Positions 56,626 to 64,000 of a stretch of DNA of 64,000 nt are shown here, in pieces; positions within the stretch are counted from its first letter, which is position 1, and each line of letters starts with the position of its first letter. The position numbers and the translations under genes were made by a program. The notes below the pieces were generated by a model. That model was not told where the DNA came from. It did not search any database and was given only the letters and a program-made list of their open reading frames with translations. This stretch comes from Corynespora cassiicola. Lineage: Eukaryota; Ascomycota; Dothideomycetes; Pleosporales; Corynesporascaceae. Location of the stretch: the NCBI GenBank assembly GCA_022059125.1, contig JAEUWY010000006.1, positions 2,170,001 to 2,234,000 of the forward strand. The letters are read 5' to 3'.

Positions 56626-58745
56626 ATGAGAATCAAAGGTTCAGTAGTAGGTATTGCTGCGCTCAGCGGCACAGGTAAATATGTTAAAAGCGTCGTATAG
56701 CTCTCCCGCTAATCACAATCAGTATTTGGGCAAGCGTCTAAACGGTACTGTGATTCAGTCACCTCCATCTGCTTCTCACGATGGACCGGCGGTAATGGCG
56801 TCACAATCGGAGTGGCTCTGCCTAATGTGACAGCTGCACCTTTCGATACTGTATTGCAAATCATCTCTCCAATCGCAAATGGTTGGGTTGGATTCTCATG
56901 GGGTGGTACTATGCCCTACGTGCCACTTACGATAGGCTGGGTAAACAATGCTTCCAGCACCACAATATATTCTTCAAGAATGGCCTAGTAAGTGTACGTC
57001 GATGGGGACTTGTGCAGTGGCTAAATTTTCCTAGTGGGCTGAGTTTGCCTCAGCCATACCTGAGCCCCGAATACACGTATCTAAAGGGAACGGGTTATAA
57101 TGCTACACATTGGACTTTGACTGTACGGTGCAGAGGATGCTCACAATGGGAAGACGTCGATGGCCAAATTGCGTCCATTGACCCTCTAGGCGCATCGGTG
57201 AAATTCGCCCATGGATATTCGAACCGCGTTCCTCGAGAACCAGCGAACAATGCCTCGACCTTTAATGTACACACTTCTTTTGGTCACTGGAACTTGGATC
57301 TCAGCCAGGCACACAATGTTGGATTTAGCAAATTAGTCGACGCAAACATCGTGCCCGATGCTCCTCCACCGTCGAGTAGCGTGGTCCCTACATCTGCAGT
57401 CAGCACACGTCCATCAACTCTGAGCACCATTGTCAGCACTAGCGCGACTTCTGTGCCCACATCAACGGGTGTACCGTCTTTGTGTGCGGGGGTTGCTGCT
57501 ATGCACTTTCCCATCAAGACTGCAAGAGGATGGAAAGCTGTGAAAGTCGCGGGTGGCTTAACACAGCCTAGAGGTTTGATCTTTGATGGTGCTGGAAATC
57601 TGCTTATGATACAGAATGGGTTGGGGATTACAGGACACCACATTGGCCCGAATGGGTGCCTTACCTTGCAGAAGACAATCCTTAGTCAGCGAAACCTAAA
57701 TCATGGACTTGCCCTCAGTGTAGATGGTAAGACGCTGTATGCGAGCTCTGCTACATCTGTGTATGCCTGGGATTACGACGCTGCAACTATGACGGTCGGC
57801 GAGACATCCAGGGTGATCGTATCGGGCATGGACAGCAGAGGCCATGTCACACGCACGCTTGCGATCCCCGCGAAACATCCAAATCTCCTAATCGTATCCC
57901 ATGGATCCAATGACAACTTTGATCATGAGTCAGGTGATATCAAGGTCGGGAGGTCCTGTGTCAAGGTCTTTGATACGTCCAAGACACCAACCGAGGGTTA
58001 CAGCTACGCATCAGGAGGCTGGAACCTCGGGTACGGGCTTCGAAATGGAGTTGGGCTTGCGTTTGATGGCAACGGCGAGTGAGCGCTCCAATTCATATGA
58101 GTGACGACGGCTTGCTAATGGGCTACTAGTGTCTGGGAGGTGGAGAATTCATCGGACGAGATTCATCGAACCATTGGAAGCAGTTCGGTGGATATTCACA
58201 TTGACAACCCTGCCGACGAAGTCAACTTCTTGGGAGACCCATCGAAGGAGAATACCCGGTGGTATGGATATCCAACCTGTTATACCGTCTGGAAGCCACA
58301 CGTTATTACCGACAAGAAATTCACCATCGGCGACCAGTTCGTGCTTGCACCGAACGAGACGTTTCACGATGAGCACTGCGCCGAACAAAGCGTACCGGCG
58401 CAAGTGGCATTCCAGGCCCACTCCGCACCACTCGATGCGGTCTTCAACAGAGATTACACCAGCCTGTATGTGACGTTCCACGGGTCCTGGAATAGACAAC
58501 CGTCGACTGGCTACAAGGTTGTCGAGATAGCTTTCACATCCAGCACAGCAGGGGGGTTTGGTCCCAAGCAGGCCATCAATGCCTCTTCGCCCTACACGGA
58601 CATTTTCTGGAACCCGGAGGTTGAGCACTGCTCGACGACGCAGTGCTTCAGGCCCGTGTCGATTGCAAAGGACAAGTATGAGCGCATGTACATTACGAGC
58701 GACAGCGGGTCTGAGGGTGAGCTGATCATTCTGGGACGAGGCTAA
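56626..58745 (+). CDS. Secreted AA8-AA12 heme and PQQ-dependent sugar dehydrogenase
   Basis: Extracellular oxidoreductase with a cytochrome b domain (AA8) and a PQQ-type six-bladed propeller (AA12); the founder is the Coprinopsis pyranose dehydrogenase. Four exons (56626-56674, 56723-56987, 57035-58078, 58130-58745) give 657 residues. A signal peptide (MRIKGSVVGIAALSGTVFG) leads to AA8, with the probable heme ligands Met 80 (WGGTMPYVPL) and His 130 (YNATHWTLTVRC). A Ser/Thr/Pro-rich linker (about 213-252) follows. AA12 begins around 254, with GGLTQPRGLIFDGAGNLLMI, NHGLALSVDGKTLYASS, GYGLRNGVGLAFDGNG and VTFHGSWNRQPSTGYKV. There is no CBM1 at the C-terminus. It could pass electrons to lytic polysaccharide monooxygenases. 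Confidence 0.85.
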
Positions 58746-59758
58746 TGGATTTCCTTTGTTGTCTGCACTGCTCCACGAATCCAGCCGATAGACGACTCTC
58801 TGTATGGGGATAGATGAGCGAGGGCCCAGGTCGCCACAGCCTGTAGAGGGTTGGTAATTCTGGGGTTGGTTAGCCTTGTGCTGTTCATGTATCTACTTTC
58901 TCGCCCAGCCTATCATACAATACTCCAGACACATGTTTACCAACCCAACGCTAGTCCGGAACCACTGGGCTTCTCCACGGCTCCGAAACAAGGCTCTTAG
59001 CTCGTGCTTGCGGCCGTCGGAGCCGAGCCATTGGACTTGTAGGCGCACACAAACTGGCCGACGGGCTAACTTTGGGCCTTTCCAGCACTCGAGGCCTCGA
59101 GGGTAAACCACCTAGGCGAAGCTTCACGACGACGGGCCACAGCCTGACAGCTCGTACGAGACGTCACGTCAGGCCATTAGCAGCCAGGGGCCCGATCGCA
59201 AGCTTGGCCTGTAAAGGCAAATGCCTCGGCTTGAAGGCGGACAAGGCGGGGGGTTGAGGCAAAGGGTGCACTGGTGAGCTCAGGAGGAGTGGAGGCGCTA
59301 CTCGGATGGTACGTTTGGGGTGCAGAGAGCGAGGTCCTGGCCTGGCCTGTGCCGCTGGTGCTAGGCGACGGGGCACGAAAAACCGTCGCCATCGGTCGTC
59401 TCCCTACTTATAAGCGTCGAGTGTGCGCATTGCTGGCCGTGGTTTGCATGCCCCTTGTCCCTGTGCCTACTGATTGCATCGCGCCAGCCTGCAGCCTGAA
59501 TCGAAGCCCGTGTCGCCTTCGGCTCTCCACCGTGCATTATCGCCCTCTCCCATCCCACCTGGCCGAGCCGGCTGACGCTCGAGTTCAAAAGTAGGCTCCG
59601 GACGGCCGCAGGGAAGACATCGTGCCCAGATTCATTTGCTCGATTTCGAGTTTAGCGTTTTGTCTCTTGCTGTCCAGAGTCTGATCAGCCCTGCAGCGGG
59701 AGCCCGCAGTACGAGCTTACTCAGACGGGAGGATCCCCAGCATCTTTTCGCCGCCGCC
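58746..59758. other. Intergenic / promoter of the monooxygenase
   Basis: About 1 kb. A TTATAAG TATA-like string lies near 59407, about 350 bp upstream of the monooxygenase ATG. The frame is open before the ATG but lacks any in-frame ATG start. No other gene is seen. Confidence 0.45.
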
Positions 59759-61339
59759 ATGGACCATTACGCCGACGGCCATTCCAACGGCCACAGCAAT
59801 GGCCACAGCAATGGCCACTCCAACGGCCACTCCAACGGCCACTCCAATGGCCACTCGAAGCCCGCCAGCAGCGAAATCGACATTGTCGTCATCGGCGCCG
59901 GCATCTCCGGCATAAACGCCGCCTACCGCATCCAAACCACCCTCCCTTCGCACTCCTACACGGTCCTCGAGAACCGCCACGAACTCGGCGGAACATGGTC
60001 GCTCTTCAGGTACCCCGGCATCCGCTCCGACAGCGACCTGCACACCTTCGGCTTCCCCTTCAATCCGTGGACGAAGCCCAATTCCATCGCCACGGCCGAC
60101 AGCATCGCCGAATACTTGCACCAGACGGTGCACAAGTTTGACCTCGACAAGAACATCCGGTACAAGCAGAAGGTGTTGAGTGCCGATTGGAGCAGCGAGG
60201 CCCAGCGATGGCGTCTGGAAGTCGAGGACCGCAATGGCGAGGAAGCGTCGCGGTACACGATTTGGTCAAAATTCATCATCATGGGCACTGGCTATTACAA
60301 CTATGAGAAGCCGCTGCAGGCCGACATCCCTGGCCTGTCCAACTTCGAGGGGAAGACGGTACATCCGCAGTTCTGGCCCGAGCATCTCGACTACGAGGGC
60401 AAGAAGATGGTCGTCATCGGCTCCGGCGCCACCGCAATCACTCTCCTCCCCGCCGTCGTCCAAGGCGGCGTCGGCTCTGTGACCATGCTCCAGCGCTCGC
60501 CCTCGTACGTGATGAGCATGCCCCAGCGCAAGCCCGGAGACCCAGCCCCCTTGTACGAGCGCCTCCTCCCCACCTGGGCCTCCCAACGCATCACACGCCT
60601 AAGACACATCCTCCTCCCCATCCTCCTCTTCAAGTTTTGCCGCTGGTTCCCCACAATCGCCGCCAACCTTCTCCGCTCCGAAGCAAAAAGCCATCTCCCC
60701 AAGGACTTCCCCATGGACCCACACTTCAAGCCCGCCTACAACCCCTGGGACCAACGCCTGTGCCTCTGTCCCGACGCCGACTTCTTCAAATGCTTCGAAT
60801 CCGGCCGTGCCAACATCGTCACCGCAAAGATCAAATCCGTCGTTTCCGACGGCATCGTGCTGGACAATGGCGACAAGATAGACGCAGACATCATCATCAC
60901 CGCCACGGGCCTCAATCTCCAAGTCTGCGGCAACATCGCCCTTTCCGTCGACAAAAAGCCCGTCAGCCTCCCGGACCGCTACGTCTGGCGCACCACCATG
61001 ATGAGCGACATCCCCAACCTGGGCATCATCATCGGCTATGTGAATGCCTCGTGGACCCTCGGCGCCGATGCGACGTGCAGACTCCTAACACGGCTCATCA
61101 CCATGATGGAGAAGAAGGGATACACGAGCGCTACGCCGAGGATTCGGGACGAGGAGAAGAGGGATCCGCAGTCGGTGCTCGATTTGAAGAGCACGTATAT
61201 CAAGGAGGGCGCCAAGCACATTCCGAAAGCGGGGAGCACTGGTGCCTGGAAGCCGAGGGCCAATTTCGTGGCGGATAGCTGGATGGCGGATAGGGCTGAT
61301 TTGACAAAGAGTTTGGAGTTTGGGAAGGTGTCGACCTGA
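59759..61339 (+). CDS. Baeyer-Villiger-type flavin monooxygenase
   Basis: FAD/NADPH-dependent oxygenase that turns ketones into esters or lactones. Intronless, 526 residues from the ATG at 59759. The N-terminus is a (Gly-His-Ser-Asn) tandem repeat (about residues 7-34). The FAD Rossmann motif is VVIGAGISGINAAY (G46). The type I BVMO fingerprint F-x-G-x-x-x-H-x-x-x-W-P is complete at 196-207 (FEGKTVHPQFWP). The NADPH Rossmann motif is VVIGSGATAITLLP (G221). It also has ELGGTWSLFRYPGIRSDSDL and a late TATGLN. Overall it is closest in style to the EthA-like/steroid monooxygenase-like branch. No PTS1 is present (ends KVST). Within this neighbourhood it could cleave a ring or side-chain ketone produced by the oxidoreductase domain at 35 kb, but that is a hypothesis. 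Confidence 0.9.
   Translation: MDHYADGHSNGHSNGHSNGHSNGHSNGHSNGHSKPASSEIDIVVIGAGISGINAAYRIQTTLPSHSYTVLENRHELGGTWSLFRYPGIRSDSDLHTFGFPFNPWTKPNSIATADSIAEYLHQTVHKFDLDKNIRYKQKVLSADWSSEAQRWRLEVEDRNGEEASRYTIWSKFIIMGTGYYNYEKPLQADIPGLSNFEGKTVHPQFWPEHLDYEGKKMVVIGSGATAITLLPAVVQGGVGSVTMLQRSPSYVMSMPQRKPGDPAPLYERLLPTWASQRITRLRHILLPILLFKFCRWFPTIAANLLRSEAKSHLPKDFPMDPHFKPAYNPWDQRLCLCPDADFFKCFESGRANIVTAKIKSVVSDGIVLDNGDKIDADIIITATGLNLQVCGNIALSVDKKPVSLPDRYVWRTTMMSDIPNLGIIIGYVNASWTLGADATCRLLTRLITMMEKKGYTSATPRIRDEEKRDPQSVLDLKSTYIKEGAKHIPKAGSTGAWKPRANFVADSWMADRADLTKSLEFGKVST
59777..59860 (+). repeat. In-frame 12-bp tandem repeat coding Gly-His-Ser-Asn
   Basis: Seven units of 12 bp (ggc cac/cat agc/tcc aat/aac), the last ending in Lys. 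Third-base differences between units show it is not a fresh duplication. It gives the monooxygenase a His-rich N-terminal tail. Confidence 0.9.
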
Positions 61340-62496
61340 GGGAGGAATGGGCGGCCGAGGTTAGAAAGACTTTGTGGTACATGATGGTCCACGGGGCATT
61401 GGTCTTGGGTGAATAAATGAAGGAGTGGGAGAACGACATTGATGATACCACAAGTTAATGCGGTTGCGGGCATGAAATCCCATGGCAGCTGTACAGTTCT
61501 GGTACCGGAGTGGGATTTTCAACGTATTTTAATGAGATAAACGGGGAATCCTATTACTCTTCTACTGAGACATCTTTTTGCACTATCCTCTGATGCCCCA
61601 CCAACATGTTGCCCAGACTAATACGTCTCTGCCCCATCTGCCATACTAGACAACGGGAAGTGGGCAATCTGTAAATAGAGAACACTCCTGAGTTCGGGGC
61701 CTTGACAAATCGCATTCGGAATTCTAGTTTAAAGATCCTGCACTAGTTTTGGAATAATGATGTTATGATAATCTAGAGTACTGCCTTGCTTGCATCATTA
61801 GCGACGGATGATTCAACCATCTAGCCCGACATTGTCCGCCATACTGAAGCCTCTACGGTGAGGGTACTATACTGAGTGCCGGTGACTTATGTGCAATGAC
61901 CTTGGTTTATAAGCCCCTGTGACAATATATGAGGCTGGATCATAGTATTTTGATGAACTGAATGTACAAATCTATTGGCTACTGATACGACGTTAGGCTA
62001 CCTGTGACAAGTGCACATCAACAATTGACGCTCGGAACTGCTGGCGAAAGAAAACTGCCTCGGTACATATCTGGCTCAGGGACACACTGTTCCACCCCCA
62101 ACCCACTTTCCAAGAGCCTGGAGAGCTTGATTGGTGGCCGCTGTACACGTGAGGGGCATACGTCATACATGTATGCAGGTCGTCGCGCCCGTGACAATCT
62201 GGTGGCAAGATTCGCAGGGATTTTCTTGCGCATATACGACAGAAAGCTGTACATGCGTGCCTCATTCCATCCTCAACCGAGCGAATATTTTGACACCAGT
62301 GATGTTTCCCGAAAGCAGCCACATACTGCCAAGCCAAATTGGTTGGTTGAGAAGAATGGCCGCAGCGGAGCAGCTGTTCAGCTGACTGCCTGCAGAATAA
62401 GCGAGCTGAATCTCTTTTCGACAGTCTTCCGCAACCTTCAATCCAATCATTGCCATCATAGAAGTTGTGGCCACCAATCATGTCATCGTGGCTTCC
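61340..62496. other. Intergenic, AT-rich
   Basis: About 1.15 kb after the monooxygenase, AT-rich to about 62000. No gene was recognised. An upstream exon of the next gene could lie here but I cannot place one. Confidence 0.4.
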
Positions 62497-63597
62497 ATGG
62501 TGAGCCGTGGGGGCTATCTGTGTTTGATCGAGTCACTCCGTAGCTTAAGTATCGCCCATGTCGCGTTGACACCTGCCCTCAAACTTATCACTGAAATCCG
62601 TGGAAATCCATTGGTTTTGCATGGGCCCTGCAAAGGGCCCGGCGAAAAAGTCAGTTCTCTAGATGCATGTCATCATTTTGCTGACATCATCAGGTTTATC
62701 TCACCCCTCAGACTCTTATATCGGCCTGCGTGTCGGGCCGTTTACACCATCTACCAGTACTGCTATGATCATTGCATAACTCGGCCACATCCGAAATCAC
62801 TCGACAACGTATATGCCGGCCTTGAACCTCGAAACCACAGTTCAATATTCGATGATGATGTCCCAAAGGAAATACAAGATTGGTGGAAGGATACAATCCT
62901 CGAACCCCCAACAATTGGATACAACGTAGTTACAGGCGCCTCAAGGAATGCAAGCTCTCTTCACAACACGTCAATCCCCCAAAGATCATCTCTTACCAGC
63001 CCCCACGACAATTATGCAGCATTCAAGAGGGGAGACCAATCCTGGGACGCTGACTTCATTGGTTTGATAATTCCTCTTCATCTGGGCGACAAAGAAACTA
63101 GCTCTTGCAAAGAAACTAGCTCTTGCAATGGAGATGGCTTTGATTCGACATCGCCATCATCGCCGGGATCAATCAGTGTCGGATCTACTGCGCCGTCTTC
63201 AAAACTTTCTTTTCACCACGAACGCAAGGATGCATCCCCACTGACAACCCCTGGAGAGCAGGGATTTGGTAGCCCTTTCCATTCTACTTCTGTCAAACAG
63301 AGAATTCCGCGAGAAAACATCGTGATTTCTCACAGAAAAATCGAGAAAATACTTGAGAAAGAGGCAAAGCGGGTCATGTGCGGTTCATGTGGCAAATCTC
63401 TCGGCGATCAAAGAGCCCTCGATCGTCACCGAAAGACATCCAAAGCATGTTCGACATTGTATCGCAGCCACACCAAGTCTGCTGAGTTCAATTGTATCTG
63501 CGGCAAACAGTATCCCAGGAAAGATAGCCTTCTTCGCCACCTCAAAAACAGTAAAAGAGTCCGTAACGGAATCTTGCATCAACAAACGTATCCCTAA
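62497..63597 (+). CDS. Zinc-finger-like protein (C2H2 relatives), model uncertain
   Basis: One open frame; the first ATG is at 62497 (366 residues), but the true start may be different or on an upstream exon. The N-terminal third has no clear character, apart from a segment rich in Tyr and Cys (CRAVYTIYQYCYDHC). The middle is Ser/Pro-rich, with a duplicated KETSSC. Near the C-terminus are two finger-like units: CGSCGKSLGDQRALDRHRKTSKAC (C-x2-C...H-x6-C), then FNCICGKQYPRKDSLLRHLKNS, with an odd C-x-C spacing and a single clear His. They resemble degenerate C2H2 fingers of fungal regulators. If real it could be a second regulator at the cluster's right edge. Confidence is modest. Confidence 0.5.
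   Translation: MVSRGGYLCLIESLRSLSIAHVALTPALKLITEIRGNPLVLHGPCKGPGEKVSSLDACHHFADIIRFISPLRLLYRPACRAVYTIYQYCYDHCITRPHPKSLDNVYAGLEPRNHSSIFDDDVPKEIQDWWKDTILEPPTIGYNVVTGASRNASSLHNTSIPQRSSLTSPHDNYAAFKRGDQSWDADFIGLIIPLHLGDKETSSCKETSSCNGDGFDSTSPSSPGSISVGSTAPSSKLSFHHERKDASPLTTPGEQGFGSPFHSTSVKQRIPRENIVISHRKIEKILEKEAKRVMCGSCGKSLGDQRALDRHRKTSKACSTLYRSHTKSAEFNCICGKQYPRKDSLLRHLKNSKRVRNGILHQQTYP
63091..63126 (+). repeat. 18-bp in-frame direct duplication
   Basis: Two identical head-to-tail copies of aaagaaactagctcttgc, coding KETSSC twice. Perfect identity suggests a recent event. Confidence 0.85.
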
Positions 63598-64000
63598 GAA
63601 AGCACAAACATCGAATATGATAACGAAAAAAACCAGTGGTTTAACGAGACAACCTCAAATCCCTTCGATAGCTGCCGTGGAAATCTCGGTTTCTCTGCAT
63701 CAAACATAACTCACTCACGACCGGCAAACATGGCCTTGATTCTGGTACCGTTATACTAGCAAAATGGCCTCGACTATTGGGAAATTTTGCCAGTATAACC
63801 TGCGATGAATCGATTACATTTTTGCTGCCACAAATAACAAACACGAGTTGCAGAGAATGCATGCCCGGATATCGAAGGGATGAAATAATTACAAGACGCA
63901 TCAGCGAAGTCGATGATTCGGATGGAGTTTAGAATGATCGCGGTGGTGGACGAGCGGTGCCATTGGAATGGGTGAGCTCTGTTTCAGGATTTACACATCG
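63598..64000. other. Window end, no gene recognised
   Basis: About 400 bp after the zinc-finger-like gene. I see nothing I can name. Confidence 0.4.

Noticed and set aside
59636..59758. N-terminal extension of the monooxygenase
   Set aside because: It would have to start at a TTG; the first ATG is at 59759, directly before the repeat and the FAD domain.
62004..62543. Frame of about 180 codons before the zinc-finger-like gene
   Set aside because: No recognisable features; an antisense frame of similar length covers the same DNA. It might contain an upstream exon, but I could not support one.

Overview
The window is nuclear DNA of a filamentous ascomycete (Pezizomycotina; I cannot fix the class). 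The evidence is short GT-AG introns, mostly 45-80 bp with CTAAC/CTAAT-like branch sites, together with Zn(II)2Cys6 regulators, LysM/chitinase relics and Elongator, Cox8 and Mtr4 proteins of fungal type. I rebuilt the gene models by hand. Every spliced model given as a CDS keeps one frame from start to stop across all its introns.

Left part (1-30 kb): mostly housekeeping genes. They are MTR4 (cut by the window edge), COX8, ELP1, a fungal multi-pass membrane protein, a branched-chain aminotransferase, an Alba-like protein, the CDP-ethanolamine enzyme ECT1, an unrecognised Ser/Pro-rich protein, NAA10 and a zinc-cluster regulator. Between ELP1 and the membrane protein (7.8-15 kb) lies an accessory island. 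It holds a Cys-rich, probably GPI-anchored secreted protein, a gene broken by a UGA, a decayed LysM gene, and head-to-head with it a truncated, stop-containing fragment resembling the end of a class V chitinase.

Right part (32-64 kb): an accessory, metabolism-rich region. In order it has an amino-acid/GABA-type permease (stop codon in UGA CUA context followed by 45 open codons), a cholesterol-oxidase-like GMC domain fused to an alpha/beta hydrolase, a peroxisomal acyl-CoA oxidase (ends AKL), a BAHD-like acyltransferase, a peroxisomal acyl-CoA synthetase (AKL), a dienelactone-hydrolase-like protein, a Zn(II)2Cys6 regulator, an enoyl-CoA isomerase/hydratase (AKI), a secreted AA8-AA12 heme/PQQ dehydrogenase, a Baeyer-Villiger-type monooxygenase and a zinc-finger-like protein.

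Taken together, the right part looks like a candidate catabolic or tailoring cluster. In it, a ring- or alcohol-containing substrate could be oxidised, opened, activated to a CoA ester and shortened in peroxisomes under a local regulator. This is inference: no polyketide synthase, peptide synthetase or P450 is present in the window, and the substrate is unknown. I saw no convincing tRNA, rRNA, CRISPR array or intact transposon.
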